Positions 1-8,589 of a DNA stretch of 24,273 bases are shown here, one piece after another. The notes under the pieces were generated by a model that made no database searches, had not been told where the DNA came from, and saw only the letters and a program-made list of their open reading frames with translations. Position numbers and translations under genes: made by a program. The stretch is from an uncultured Candidatus Midichloriaceae bacterium. GTDB taxonomy: Bacteria > Pseudomonadota > Alphaproteobacteria > Rickettsiales > Midichloriaceae. Location: contig CAJQNX010000029.1 in assembly GCA_905479795.1 (NCBI GenBank), positions 1 through 24,273 of the forward strand. Reading direction: 5' to 3'. Each line of letters opens with the position of its first letter. Position 1 is the stretch's first letter.

Positions 1-523
1 CTGCTGCATCACCCTGAAGCCTAGCTTGTATTACTCCTTTATCATTAATAGTAACGGTATCTCTAATATTTGTTGGAATTATCGCCTCTGGATCAACTAT
101 GTATCCTTCTATAGTTGTGATCCTACCTTCGTTATCTAGTGTCAATTGACCATTTCTAGTATACGCCTTCTCCCCATTAGGAAGGTTTATAACAAAAAAA
201 TTGTTCCCAGTATTATCAACTATCTGAAGACTTAAACTCTCCTTTGAACGCTCCATCCCTTCTCCTGGAGCAAAATTTATTGATGTTGCACCAATCCCAA
301 CACCCGTCCCATATTGAATTCCTTGTGAATAATATTCACCTTCAGATTGATTTCCCGTCCCAGCTGCTCTTTCCGTTTGATAGGGAAGTTCATTAAATTC
401 AGCAACGCTTTTTTTAAACCCTGGTGTATTTGAATTTGCTAAGTTATTCGCAGCAGTATCAACCCTTTTTTGTTGAGCTGACATTCCAGTTGCCGCAATA
501 TTTAGTGCTCTAAAATTAGACAT
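1..523 (-). CDS. flgG: Flagellar distal rod protein FlgG (partial, 3' end outside window)
   Basis: FlgG forms the distal rod that joins the flagellar basal body to the hook. About 174 N-terminal residues are visible; the gene runs off the left edge of the window. The protein starts MSNFRALNIAATGMSAQQ and carries the flagellar rod/hook N-terminal signature around residues 27-38 (NNLANSNTPGFK), as FlgG proteins do. The start ATG at 523-521 follows an AAGGAG ribosome binding site six bases upstream. The gene lies 15 bases downstream of flgF on the same strand, the usual flgF-flgG order, so the two are probably co-transcribed. The visible frame is open throughout, with no sign of decay. The family call is firm. 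Confidence 0.95.
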   Translation of the reverse strand, partial: MSNFRALNIAATGMSAQQKRVDTAANNLANSNTPGFKKSVAEFNELPYQTERAAGTGNQSEGEYYSQGIQYGTGVGIGATSINFAPGEGMERSKESLSLQIVDNTGNNFFVINLPNGEKAYTRNGQLTLDNEGRITTIEGYIVDPEAIIPTNIRDTVTINDKGVIQARLQGDAA

Positions 524-538
524 AAATTTCTCCTTTAT

Positions 539-1360
539 TTATTTACTTATTACTCTAAAAGAATTCCTTTGCATGCCGTATACATCGGTGATCAAATTTG
601 AACTCATAGAAAATTTCTTTTGCAAATCAATTAACTTTGTTGTCTCAATTATAGGACTAGTATTAGATTCTTCTAAAAATCCTTGCAATACTTGAGGTTT
701 ATCAGATGGCACGGCTTCAAGAGTTGTTTTAAAGTAGCCATTCCCAGCTTTTCTTAATAATTTAAGATTTGAAAAATTAAACACCCCTATATTTCCAATC
801 AAATTTTCAGATATATAGATATTGCCACTTTTATTAATAAAAACATATTGATTTTGCAAAGGAAGTGTTATTTGCCCTCCATCTTCAGATAAAACATAAT
901 TTCCTTGTTGATCAATAAGTGCACCCTCATTATTAATTAAAAACCTTCCATTTCTGCTATAGAAATTTCCATTTGGAGTTTCAATCATAAAAAAGCCTTC
1001 TCCATTAATTGCAACATCAAAAGGCCTACCAGTCTGATTCAAGCTTCCTGATGTAAAATCGGATATTGAAGCAATATCATTTGGCATTTTCAAATCAGAA
1101 ATTTTATCTCTCGCAGTATAGCTAGACATAATTTGCACGTCTTTTTTAAATCCTGTAGTATTTGCATTAGCCATGTTATTAGCCGTTATACTCAATTCAT
1201 CATTCAACGCTATTTGGTTAGAGAGCGTTGTATATATACTGTTATCCATTGCATCACACTTTTGCGTCAACGCAAGTAGACATGCAGCCAGCATCAAGGT
1301 ACTTACGCCACTGAGTCTAATTAAAATGGATATTTTTTTTATTTTACTTACAATAGTCAT
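539..1360 (-). CDS. flgF: Flagellar proximal rod protein FlgF
   Basis: FlgF is a proximal rod component of the flagellar basal body. The core matches the family: it begins MDNSIYTTLSNQ, followed by the rod/hook signature NNMANANTTGFK, a central GEGFFMIETPNGNFYSRNG segment and a C-terminal helix ending in VISK. FlgF proteins normally begin at the MDN-type motif, here the ATG at 1249-1247. The frame stays open upstream to an ATG at 1360, which adds about 37 residues that look like a Sec signal: a basic KIKK stretch, a hydrophobic run, then QKCDA. Neither start has a strong ribosome binding site. Rod proteins are exported by the flagellar type III apparatus and need no Sec signal, so the 1249 start is the conservative choice. 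The gene follows xseA by about 55 bases. Confidence 0.9.
   Translation of the reverse strand: MTIVSKIKKISILIRLSGVSTLMLAACLLALTQKCDAMDNSIYTTLSNQIALNDELSITANNMANANTTGFKKDVQIMSSYTARDKISDLKMPNDIASISDFTSGSLNQTGRPFDVAINGEGFFMIETPNGNFYSRNGRFLINNEGALIDQQGNYVLSEDGGQITLPLQNQYVFINKSGNIYISENLIGNIGVFNFSNLKLLRKAGNGYFKTTLEAVPSDKPQVLQGFLEESNTSPIIETTKLIDLQKKFSMSSNLITDVYGMQRNSFRVISK
1262..1275. repeat. Short inverted repeat upstream of the likely flgF start
   Basis: TTGCGT and ACGCAA form a perfect 6-bp inverted repeat separated by two bases. It ends about 13 bases upstream of the ATG (1249-1247) that starts the conserved part of FlgF. It could be a small operator or a hairpin in a 5' leader if the shorter start is real. 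It is short enough to be chance. Confidence 0.3.
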
Positions 1361-1394
1361 CAAGCCACTTTCAAAACTTATTCAACTTTAAAAC

Positions 1395-1416
1395 TAAAAA
1401 AAAACTTAATCAAGTT
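1395..1416 (-). terminator. Possible weak intrinsic terminator after xseA
   Basis: Reading the minus strand from the xseA stop codon, AACTT-GATT-AAGTT forms a 5-bp stem overlapping the stop, followed directly by a run of nine T residues. This has the layout of a rho-independent terminator, but the stem is short and AT-rich. It could separate xseA transcription from flgF. Confidence 0.35.
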
Positions 1417-2848
1417 AAAAAGGTAATTTGTTTTGTGTTTTATGATTATTCCTCTTCTGGGATATAGATTTTTTTTTAGTATTTATATTAGCTCTAAATT
1501 CGCCAAATGCACTTCCATCATGAAATTCAATTTCAATTAATTGACTTTTGTCTAGGTCATTAAAAGACTTTATCAATTTTTTTTGTTTACTCCTTGTTAA
1601 CGTAAATCCTCTTTTTAAAACATTGTGATAATTATAAGAAATAAGTAATTTTCTTGAAGAGGCTAAATTATTTGAAATTTCATCCAGTTTACTTCTATAT
1701 AATCTTGTTAATTTCCATAATAAGTTATCAAGTCTCTGATCACAAGAATTTGTCAAGCGCATTAAATTAGTAGTGGATAGCTTTAAGGAATCAACCTTCC
1801 ATTCATAATTTTTATATAACGAATTAAAATTTATTTTTAATGAAGTGGAAATATTTATAAGCTTATTGTTAAGTTGTTCAAAATGGGTGGTTGTATTTTT
1901 TAAATTGGCTAATACACTTTTTAATTCTACTTCCTTTAAATTGATAAAGCTCGGCAAAATATTATTTAAAGTAGATTTAATTTTATCTAGCCTTATATTG
2001 ATTTCTGATTTATCTGGTGTGATTAATTCAGCTGCTGCTGTTGGAGTTGGAGCTCTTACATCCGCAACTAAATCAATCAGTGTATTATCACTTTCATGCC
2101 CAATAGCAGATACTATAGGAATTTTTGATTTAAACACTGCTCTAATTAATATTTCTTCATTAAAAGGCCATAAATCTTCGATTGAGCCCCCTCCCCTCGC
2201 AATAATTATAACATCCGGCGCAGAAATATGTTTTGGTAAATTGTTTAATCCCTCTATAGCTTCAACAATATATCCCGCAGCTTCATTTCCTTGAACAACT
2301 ACGTCCCAAATTAATGCTTCCGTTGGGAACCTATCTTTCAATCTGTGAATAATATCCTGTATAACAGATCCTTTTAGCGATGTTATTATGCCAATTTTTT
2401 GTGGAATTTTTGGCAAAGCTTTTTTAAATCTCTTATCAAATATCCCCTCATTTCCCAACTTCTTTCGCATTTCTTCAAGCCTTGCAAGAAGCATCCCTTC
2501 ACCAGCTAATTTAATCTCTTTAATAATGAGTTGATAATTTGATCTGCCTGGATATGTACTAATACTTCCTTCACATATTACCTCCATGCCGTCTTCTAAT
2601 TGAATAGGTAATTTTATGGCAACATATCTCCAGCATATCGCATTTATAACTGCATTTTCATCTTTTAGTGAAAAATAAATGTGCCCAGAACTTGCAACCT
2701 TAATACCAGACACCTCCCCTTTAATTGAAACACCTTTAAAAGAATTTTCAACATATTGTTTTATAATGAGAGATATTTCCGTAACGGTATACGGATTATC
2801 ATCTTCATTAAAATTCTTGTTAATTGATTTATGTTCTTGAAAAAGCAT
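1415..2848 (-). CDS. xseA: Exodeoxyribonuclease VII large subunit
   Basis: XseA is the catalytic large subunit of exonuclease VII, which degrades single-stranded DNA from both ends with the small subunit XseB (not in this window). At 477 aa the length is normal. The N-terminal OB-fold domain is visible (YTVTEISLIIKQYVENSF, then GEVSG and SGHIYFSLKD). The catalytic domain carries the family signature around residues 215-265: IIARGGGSIEDLWPFNEE, then AIGHESDNTLIDLVADVRAP and TPTAAAELITPD. A long alpha-helical stretch follows (about 280-410), as in the family, and a final RGFTLTRSKQ segment. The last 30 residues are basic and low-complexity. The start at 2848 opens a divergent arrangement with the DUF2066 gene, 93 bases away. 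Confidence 0.96.
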   Translation of the reverse strand: MLFQEHKSINKNFNEDDNPYTVTEISLIIKQYVENSFKGVSIKGEVSGIKVASSGHIYFSLKDENAVINAICWRYVAIKLPIQLEDGMEVICEGSISTYPGRSNYQLIIKEIKLAGEGMLLARLEEMRKKLGNEGIFDKRFKKALPKIPQKIGIITSLKGSVIQDIIHRLKDRFPTEALIWDVVVQGNEAAGYIVEAIEGLNNLPKHISAPDVIIIARGGGSIEDLWPFNEEILIRAVFKSKIPIVSAIGHESDNTLIDLVADVRAPTPTAAAELITPDKSEINIRLDKIKSTLNNILPSFINLKEVELKSVLANLKNTTTHFEQLNNKLINISTSLKINFNSLYKNYEWKVDSLKLSTTNLMRLTNSCDQRLDNLLWKLTRLYRSKLDEISNNLASSRKLLISYNYHNVLKRGFTLTRSKQKKLIKSFNDLDKSQLIEIEFHDGSAFGEFRANINTKKKSISQKRNNHKTQNKLPF

Positions 2849-2941
2849 TTAATTTTTATTATTGATGAATTAATTTATAAAATATAATATCGTGTTATAT
2901 TAATTTTATTCTGTTAAGTATATCACTGTAAATAGTAAATT

Positions 2942-4015
2942 ATGAACAAAAAATTTATTTTCTTTATCTTTATTAACATTTTTTTAATTACAACCTCTTA
3001 TTCAGGTCAAATTGATAACAATGAAGGTATATTTACAGTAATGGATATAAAAACATCTGATGATACAGGAGATTTAGATGATTCTATAGAAATTGCCAAT
3101 AATAAAGCAGTAATTAAAGGGTTTAAACACTTAGCTTTTAAAATTATCCCTGCAAGTTTTCGAAACAAAATTTATCATATCCAAGAAAGGGAAATTCTAA
3201 AAACTGCTAAAAAAATAATTCCAACGCAAGAAAGAATGACTAATCATTCTTATACGGCAACACTAAATATCGAATATGATCCTAATAAAGTTATAGATGT
3301 CCTAAACAAATATGGAATTAGGTATAAAACAAATTACTCTAAGGATATTTTATTCATTCCAATATTTTTTGAAAATGAACTTTTGGCTCGTCAAGATTGG
3401 AGATGGAAATGGCTAAATCTAAATGGATATTTTGGATTACTAAAGTTCAAGATATTTAAACGTAACACTTATATCTCCCTAGACAATAAGTATACAACAT
3501 TGTTTGAGCCCTATCATACGTTTGATGAAATTCTTAATAATTATGATGTCAAAAATATAGCCGTGGTATTTGCTGAGATGAATAAAGATCAGCTTGAGAT
3601 GACAATTAGAATTCTAAAACCAGATGATGACACAATAAAATATTTAATCATTAAAAAGAATTTTAATGAAAACTATAAGAATTTTTTTGATAGGGCGATA
3701 AATCAATTACTAGAAAATTTTGATTCTGAGTTAAAAGGTATAAAGGCATTTGATCAAAAAATAATATTTAGCTCTAAGGTAAAGATTAACTCTAAAACTC
3801 CTCAAGTTTGGGCTGCCATTAAGAATAAATTAAGCAATATACCTGAATTAAAAGATTATCGAATTATATCGTCAACCATTGACCAAATAGAGGTAGAATT
3901 AAATTACACAATACCCGTTCTATTCTTCAAAGAATTATTGCAAAAGCACGGTATCTTCTTAAATAAAAAAAATGATGAGTGGTTCTTAACTTTATATAAA
4001 TCAAGTAATAAATGA
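2942..4015 (+). CDS. DUF2066-like secreted protein
   Basis: A 357-aa protein whose first 22 residues form a clear signal peptide (MNKKFIFFIFINIFLITTSYSG), so it is probably exported to the periplasm. The segment around residues 45-65 (EIANNKAVIKGFKHLAFKI) and the later layout resemble DUF2066 proteins of Alphaproteobacteria, whose function is not established. No catalytic motif is visible. The stop overlaps the coaE start by four bases (ATGA), which implies translational coupling with coaE and then dnaQ. No strong ribosome binding site precedes its ATG. The DUF2066 assignment is by pattern recognition and is less certain than the reading frame. Confidence 0.7.
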   Translation: MNKKFIFFIFINIFLITTSYSGQIDNNEGIFTVMDIKTSDDTGDLDDSIEIANNKAVIKGFKHLAFKIIPASFRNKIYHIQEREILKTAKKIIPTQERMTNHSYTATLNIEYDPNKVIDVLNKYGIRYKTNYSKDILFIPIFFENELLARQDWRWKWLNLNGYFGLLKFKIFKRNTYISLDNKYTTLFEPYHTFDEILNNYDVKNIAVVFAEMNKDQLEMTIRILKPDDDTIKYLIIKKNFNENYKNFFDRAINQLLENFDSELKGIKAFDQKIIFSSKVKINSKTPQVWAAIKNKLSNIPELKDYRIISSTIDQIEVELNYTIPVLFFKELLQKHGIFLNKKNDEWFLTLYKSSNK

Positions 4016-4644
4016 GAGGCAAGTTAAATCCTAGATGCGGCTATTTAATAGGTCTAACTGGCAATATATGCACTGGAAAAAGCTTAGCACTGGCAACATT
4101 TAAAAAAATGGGTTTTCAAACTATTTCCATGGATAGATATGTTGATGATATAATGAGCATAGACACCTCCTTAAAAAATAAAATAGCAGAGAAATTTCCA
4201 AATTCCTTGATAAATGGAAATATTTCTAAAAAATTACTTGGAAACATTGTTTTTCATAATAAGAGCGCAATGAACGATTTAGAAAAAATTTTCACACCAT
4301 ATGCAAAAGAGAAAATTCAACAAACATCAAATGAAATTCACACAAATAGAGCTCGCTCGACTGTAGTTGAAATCCCACTCCTATTTGAGAAAAAAAGAGA
4401 GCAATATTTTGATATCATTATTTATTTATTTTCATCCACAAAGACTATGTTAAATAGAGCGTTAAAAAGAAAAAATATGACTGAAAAGAAATTTTTTGCG
4501 ATTCTTGATAATCAAGCCCATAAAAAAGAAGTAATTCACAAAGCAGACTATTTAATTTATAATGAAAATCGACATTATTTATTAAAATCAATTAAAAATA
4601 TTATACACCATGACAAATTTAAGAGAAGTGATTTTAGATACTGA
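4012..4644 (+). CDS. coaE: Dephospho-CoA kinase
   Basis: CoaE phosphorylates dephospho-CoA with ATP, the last step of coenzyme A synthesis in the cytosol. At 210 aa the length is normal. The P-loop at residues 14-24 reads GLTGNICTGKS; most family members have GLTGGIGSGKS, so two glycines are replaced while the essential GKS is kept. Further family features are DRYVDDIM (about 43-50), a central VVEIPLLFEKK segment (about 120-130) corresponding to the usual VPLLFE motif, and RALKRKNMTEKKF near 148-160. Translation is coupled at both ends: four bases overlap the upstream gene and 35 bases overlap dnaQ downstream. The gene looks intact. Confidence 0.93.
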   Translation: MRGKLNPRCGYLIGLTGNICTGKSLALATFKKMGFQTISMDRYVDDIMSIDTSLKNKIAEKFPNSLINGNISKKLLGNIVFHNKSAMNDLEKIFTPYAKEKIQQTSNEIHTNRARSTVVEIPLLFEKKREQYFDIIIYLFSSTKTMLNRALKRKNMTEKKFFAILDNQAHKKEVIHKADYLIYNENRHYLLKSIKNIIHHDKFKRSDFRY

Positions 4645-5293
4645 ATCAACAGGACTAGATTACAAACAAGGAGATAGAATTATTGAGATAGGATGCATAG
4701 AATTAATTAATAAAGTCAAAACTAATAATTATTATCATACATACGTAAATCCCGAAAGAGGAGTTAGCAAAGGGGCATACAATGTACATGGCATCTCTGG
4801 TGATTTTTTAAAAGATAAGCCCTTGTTTTCAGACATTGCAAAAGATTTTTATGCATTTATTAAGGATGCAACATTGGTTATTCACAATGCTAAGTTTGAT
4901 ATTGGCTTTATTAACAATGAATTTTATTTAGTTGGAATGCCAAAAATTTCTATGAGCGGTGTAATTGACACATTATTAGTAGCTAGAAAAAAATTCCCTG
5001 GCTCTCCTGCAAGTCTAGATGCTTTGTGCAAAAGATTTAATATTAGTTTAGATAAGAGGGATAAACATGGCGCTCTCATAGATTCAGAATTACTTGCAAT
5101 GGTCTATGTAGAATTGATCGGTAATGAACAAACAAAATTTCAATTTCAAACTGAAAATAATAAAAATTCACACATTAATTTGCAAAAAGAAAATTTCCCA
5201 ATCAGGGAATTTCAACTATCTGAGGATGAAAAAAATTCACATAATAAAATGCTTACTAATATTTCAAATCCTCTTTGGAAAAAGTACAATTGA
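4610..5293 (+). CDS. dnaQ: DNA polymerase III epsilon subunit (3'-5' proofreading exonuclease)
   Basis: DnaQ is the proofreading exonuclease of the replicative polymerase. At 227 aa its length fits the family. The DEDDh exonuclease motifs are present: Exo I LDTESTGLD (D10, E12), Exo II near residues 92-98 (HNAKFDIGF, catalytic Asp) and Exo III near 145-152 (KHGALIDSELL, catalytic His and Asp). DTESTG replaces the more common DTETTG, a conservative change. The last 50 residues are variable and lysine/asparagine-rich, as is usual where the protein binds the polymerase core. It starts inside the end of coaE (35-base overlap), so expression is probably coupled. It is the last gene before tRNA-Arg. 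Confidence 0.94.
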   Translation: MTNLREVILDTESTGLDYKQGDRIIEIGCIELINKVKTNNYYHTYVNPERGVSKGAYNVHGISGDFLKDKPLFSDIAKDFYAFIKDATLVIHNAKFDIGFINNEFYLVGMPKISMSGVIDTLLVARKKFPGSPASLDALCKRFNISLDKRDKHGALIDSELLAMVYVELIGNEQTKFQFQTENNKNSHINLQKENFPIREFQLSEDEKNSHNKMLTNISNPLWKKYN

Positions 5294-5327
5294 TGTCTGC
5301 TAATCTTTTACAATATAATTATATACT

Positions 5328-5355
5328 TTGACATTAATTATTAATAGAATATAAA
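5328..5355 (+). promoter_or_regulatory. Promoter for tRNA-Arg
   Basis: A consensus -35 box TTGACA (5328-5333) and a -10 box TATAAA (5350-5355) are separated by 16 bases. The expected transcription start lies about five bases before the tRNA 5' end at 5368. This is the clearest sigma-70-type promoter in the window. The downstream gene at 5466 follows the tRNA after 21 bases and may be read from it as well. Confidence 0.7.
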
Positions 5356-5367
5356 TTAAAGAAAAAT

Positions 5368-5444
5368 GTGCCCGTAGCTCAGCTGGACAGAGCGTTAGAC
5401 TACGGATCTAAAGGTCAAGGGTTCGAATCCTTTCGGGCACACCA
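5368..5444 (+). tRNA. tRNA-Arg (anticodon ACG)
   Basis: The sequence folds into a full cloverleaf: acceptor stem GTGCCCG/CGGGCAC, D-arm GCTC...GAGC, anticodon stem TTAGA/TCTAA with loop CTACGGA (anticodon ACG), and T-arm AAGGG-TTCGAAT-CCTTT. The discriminator base is A and the 3' CCA is encoded. ACG, read as ICG after deamination, decodes CGU, CGC and CGA arginine codons. No intron or mismatch that would suggest decay is visible. Confidence 0.96.
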
Positions 5445-5465
5445 ATAACATTTGAAGGAAATACG

Positions 5466-6686
5466 ATGAAAAAAGTTATCTTAAGTACAACGCTAGTTAT
5501 TATACTAATTGCAACTAATTTTATCCTTAGATACATACATATTCAAAATATCGAAAATAACATTGAGTTAATTTCTACTAAGTTATCTGAGGATGGATTA
5601 AAATTTAGCTATAAAAACATTGCGTATGAAGGTATGTTTTTTTGGGACATTAAGGGTGAAATCTTAAATCCTACGTTTAAACAAGAAAAATTTGGTTTAT
5701 CGGAAAAGTCAGATTTAGATTATATAAAATTTACTAGCCTTTTAATCAATAAAAAATTATCCGTAATTTTGGCAAATAAGATAAGCACCAGAATAAAAGA
5801 CTCTAACGATGAATTTGACTATGCATCAACTTTTGATAAAAACCCTACACTACACATCCAATTTAAAAATTATTTCTTGCTCTTTGATAGCAAAAAACCT
5901 GCGGGCACTAAACTAATAGACTTTTTTATAAAGTATATGGAAAGCATACAATATGATTCAACTGGACATAAGGCAAAAATAATAAGCAAAGATACCTCTG
6001 AAGAATTAATTTATTCCATCGCTGAAACAAACATTAAGCTTTTAAACTTAAGTACAACCGACTTTAACAATATTGAATTTGGTTTAAATGTAAATAAAAG
6101 CAGATATTATAGCAACGATAACGAAGATGATTTCAACAATTATTTATCAGAAGTTGGTGATAGTAGTATAAATTTAAATTCAAATATTTCATTTAACTTT
6201 AAAGATGATTCCGAAATAGAATTAAACAAAGATATCGTTTTAAAAAACATCCAACCAATCTATAAATTAAACGTAAAAGAATTGCAGTTCCTTTCTGATC
6301 TGTTTAATTTACGCTTAACCGGTGACGCCATTGTTAATAAAATTCAGATTTTACCATATTTTGATGTAGATTTAAAAATAGGACACCTTACTAAATTAGT
6401 TGATTTTTATTTAAAATTTTATAATAAAATTATTGTAAATTCAGCTGTAATGAAAATGCTATCATTGAAAGAAATAAAAAGTGAAGAAAGGGATGCTATG
6501 CTCAAAACATTTGAAAAAATTGCAATTCCCTCTGATCAAAAAGAGTATGGATTAAAAATTGTTAATTTAGCTGATAAAAAAATACAAATTAACAATCATC
6601 TTATGGATAACGTAATAGACATATATAATTCATATTTAGCTGATTATAATAAGAAAAAAGATGGAAATTTAGTATCTAAAAAGTGA
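5466..6686 (+). CDS. Membrane-anchored protein of unknown function
   Basis: A 406-aa protein with one N-terminal hydrophobic segment (about residues 4-23) and a short basic start, so it is probably anchored in the inner membrane with the rest in the periplasm. A GAAGGAA ribosome binding site sits seven bases before the ATG. The layout (N-terminal anchor, then a long beta-rich domain with a GLKFSYKNIAYEG-type segment near residue 48) recalls DUF2125/DUF945-like periplasmic proteins, but I cannot confirm the family. No enzyme motif is visible. It lies 21 bases after the tRNA and 37 bases before the ABC permease, so it may lead that operon. The reading frame is long and intact, and codon use matches its neighbours. 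Confidence 0.65.
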   Translation: MKKVILSTTLVIILIATNFILRYIHIQNIENNIELISTKLSEDGLKFSYKNIAYEGMFFWDIKGEILNPTFKQEKFGLSEKSDLDYIKFTSLLINKKLSVILANKISTRIKDSNDEFDYASTFDKNPTLHIQFKNYFLLFDSKKPAGTKLIDFFIKYMESIQYDSTGHKAKIISKDTSEELIYSIAETNIKLLNLSTTDFNNIEFGLNVNKSRYYSNDNEDDFNNYLSEVGDSSINLNSNISFNFKDDSEIELNKDIVLKNIQPIYKLNVKELQFLSDLFNLRLTGDAIVNKIQILPYFDVDLKIGHLTKLVDFYLKFYNKIIVNSAVMKMLSLKEIKSEERDAMLKTFEKIAIPSDQKEYGLKIVNLADKKIQINNHLMDNVIDIYNSYLADYNKKKDGNLVSKK

Positions 6687-6723
6687 TTTGATTAAATTTT
6701 ATATTTTCCTTGTACATAACTAA

Positions 6724-7416
6724 ATGAATATTTTGGATTTTATATCTCATCAACAATATCGGGATATTTTATATATTCTAAAGATAGCGCAATATGTTTA
6801 CAAAGGCATTTTCACCACGTTACTTTATTCTATTTTAGCGGCATTTTTAGGAATTATGTTGGGAACCATCTTAGCTATTTTTAGATACTCAAACAATAGA
6901 ATTTTACTTATTTCTGTTAAAGTATATGTATCTATAATGCGTGGAACACCATTTCTTTTGCAATTGTTTTTCATTTATTTTGCCCTCCCTGGAATATTGA
7001 AAATTAATATTCCAATATTTATTGCAGGCATTTTAGCACTTTCTCTAAATTCAGCAGCATATGTTGCTGAAATTATCAGAGGAGGCATTGAATCTGTCGA
7101 TAAAGGGCAATTTGAAGCTGCAAAATCACTATCTATACCTTATTTAGAAATGATGATTAGCATTATCTTGCCCCAGGCTTTAAAAAGTATTCTACCCTCA
7201 CTAATTAATGAAATAGTAAGTTTAATCAAAGAATCTGCAGTGATAGGCATAATTGGAGTAGCTGATTTAATGAGAAGAGCTCAAATCATTGCTGCAGAAA
7301 AATATGATTTTATAACGCCTTTATGCGTTGCTGCTGTATTTTACTACATAATCATTAGTATTATTGCATATATTGGAACAATTGTTGAAAAAAAATTAAA
7401 TGATAGAAGTAATTAA
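6724..7416 (+). CDS. glnP: Amino-acid ABC transporter permease (GlnP/HisM type)
   Basis: Inner-membrane permease of a polar amino-acid ABC importer. It is 230 aa with about five hydrophobic segments. The family signature is clear: SIMRGTPFLLQLFFIYFALP near residues 74-93, then AEIIRGGIESVDKGQFEAAK (about 115-134), the EAA loop that contacts the ATPase, and NEIVSLIKESAVIGIIG near 165-180. The next gene encodes the ATPase and overlaps it by 17 bases. No substrate-binding protein gene lies in the window, so the substrate is inferred only from similarity to glutamine/histidine-type systems such as the GlnPQ of Rickettsia. Import of host amino acids would suit an intracellular lifestyle. Confidence 0.92.
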   Translation: MNILDFISHQQYRDILYILKIAQYVYKGIFTTLLYSILAAFLGIMLGTILAIFRYSNNRILLISVKVYVSIMRGTPFLLQLFFIYFALPGILKINIPIFIAGILALSLNSAAYVAEIIRGGIESVDKGQFEAAKSLSIPYLEMMISIILPQALKSILPSLINEIVSLIKESAVIGIIGVADLMRRAQIIAAEKYDFITPLCVAAVFYYIIISIIAYIGTIVEKKLNDRSN

Positions 7417-8110
7417 TATAACAAAAAAGTATGGAAATACTGAAGTAGTGAGTAGTGTTTCTTTTGCATTTAAAATTGGACAAGTATATTCAATAATAGG
7501 CTCTTCAGGAAGTGGCAAATCAACTTTTTTAAAATGTATTGCAGGCTTAGAAAAATTAGATGATGGTGATATAAAATATGGCAACATTACTAAACAAAAA
7601 ATTGGCTTTATCTTTCAACATTTCAATCTTTTTTCTAATATGACTGTGTTAGAAAATATAACTTATGCTCCGCAAAAAGTATTAAAAGTTACAAAACAGG
7701 ATGCTATTAATGAAGCTAGGCGATTTTTAAAAAAAGTTAATCTTGATTCATCAATTGAAAATCAATATCCCTCAAGTATTTCAGGTGGGCAAAAACAAAG
7801 GGTTGCGATTGCAAGAACTTTGTGCATGAAGCCCAAAATCATATTATATGATGAGCCAACCTCTGCATTAGATCCAGAAAACACAGCTGAGGTTTTAAAC
7901 GTAATAAAAAATCTATCTAAATCAGAAAAATTACTAAGCATCATTGTTACACATCATATGAAATTTGCTCAAAATATTTCTGATAAAATTCTTTTTTTTG
8001 ATAAAGGTCAAATTATTGAAGAAAACTTTTCAAAAGATTTCTTTATAAACCCTAAAAGCACAAGACTGAAAGAATTTTTGTCAAAAGTGAGAAAAATTGA
8101 TGAAAATTAA
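7400..8110 (+). CDS. glnQ: Amino-acid ABC transporter ATP-binding protein
   Basis: ATPase that drives the permease encoded just upstream. It is 236 aa with every ABC motif in order: Walker A GSSGSGKST (about residues 33-41), Q-loop FIFQHFNLF (about 70-78), signature SISGGQKQRVAIAR (about 128-141), Walker B IILYDEPTSALDPE (about 147-160) and the switch histidine in IVTHHMKFA (about 182-190). The DEPTSALDPE form and overall length are typical of the polar amino-acid subfamily. It overlaps the permease by 17 bases and the following small gene by 11, so the genes are translated as a unit. It appears fully functional. Confidence 0.95.
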   Translation: MIEVINITKKYGNTEVVSSVSFAFKIGQVYSIIGSSGSGKSTFLKCIAGLEKLDDGDIKYGNITKQKIGFIFQHFNLFSNMTVLENITYAPQKVLKVTKQDAINEARRFLKKVNLDSSIENQYPSSISGGQKQRVAIARTLCMKPKIILYDEPTSALDPENTAEVLNVIKNLSKSEKLLSIIVTHHMKFAQNISDKILFFDKGQIIEENFSKDFFINPKSTRLKEFLSKVRKIDEN

Positions 8111-8588
8111 CAAATATCAACTCTATTTATTACTGTTTTTTATTGTATTTTTATCTGCTGATGCCTGCTTTATTTTTATGGCGAGTAATACCTATGAAAA
8201 GAAACTACCTTTTGATAGTTTTAAAAAAACAACGACTAAAGTCATTAATCATACACAATCAAATGATGAAGCCTTACCAAATTTTTTTAAAATTAATATT
8301 GCTCTCTTTAATAATAGTGATTTCATAATCTCTCTTAAGATGGATAAAAAAATTGATTTTAAAAAGCTAATGATTCAGATCTATAGTATAGAAAATAAAA
8401 ATATAGTTAAAAACTTTATGTTTGATTTCACTAAACAAAATTTATATAAAATAAAGCTCAATTCCTTAGGTTATAATAGATGGGTATTGAAGATAAATTT
8501 AGTTGATCACTCGGATCATCATCATTATTTCTCAGCTTATAGAATGATTTTTGATAAAAATAATTATAGAGTTGTACAGATAAATTAA
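8100..8588 (+). CDS. Small membrane-anchored protein, unknown (FixH-like layout)
   Basis: A protein of 162 residues with a single hydrophobic segment near the N terminus (about residues 7-28, LYLLLFFIVFLSADACFIFM) followed by a soluble domain with a histidine cluster, DHSDHHHY, near residues 138-145. One anchor, a short beta-rich domain and a WVLKINLVDH segment near the end recall FixH-like proteins, but the identity is too weak to name it. The ATG at 8100 is preferred over the TTG directly before it. The gene overlaps the ABC ATPase by 11 bases and ends one base before the COQ10-like gene, so it is part of that operon. The histidine cluster could bind metal; this is inference. Confidence 0.6.
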   Translation: MKINKYQLYLLLFFIVFLSADACFIFMASNTYEKKLPFDSFKKTTTKVINHTQSNDEALPNFFKINIALFNNSDFIISLKMDKKIDFKKLMIQIYSIENKNIVKNFMFDFTKQNLYKIKLNSLGYNRWVLKINLVDHSDHHHYFSAYRMIFDKNNYRVVQIN

Positions 8589-8589
8589 A

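Noticed and set aside
1173..1391. Plus-strand open frame opposite flgF
   Set aside because: It lies antisense to conserved flgF coding sequence, has no family resemblance and no ribosome binding site.
1845..2294. 149-aa plus-strand frame opposite xseA
   Set aside because: It is a shadow of the conserved exonuclease VII catalytic domain; its length is explained by codon bias of the real gene.
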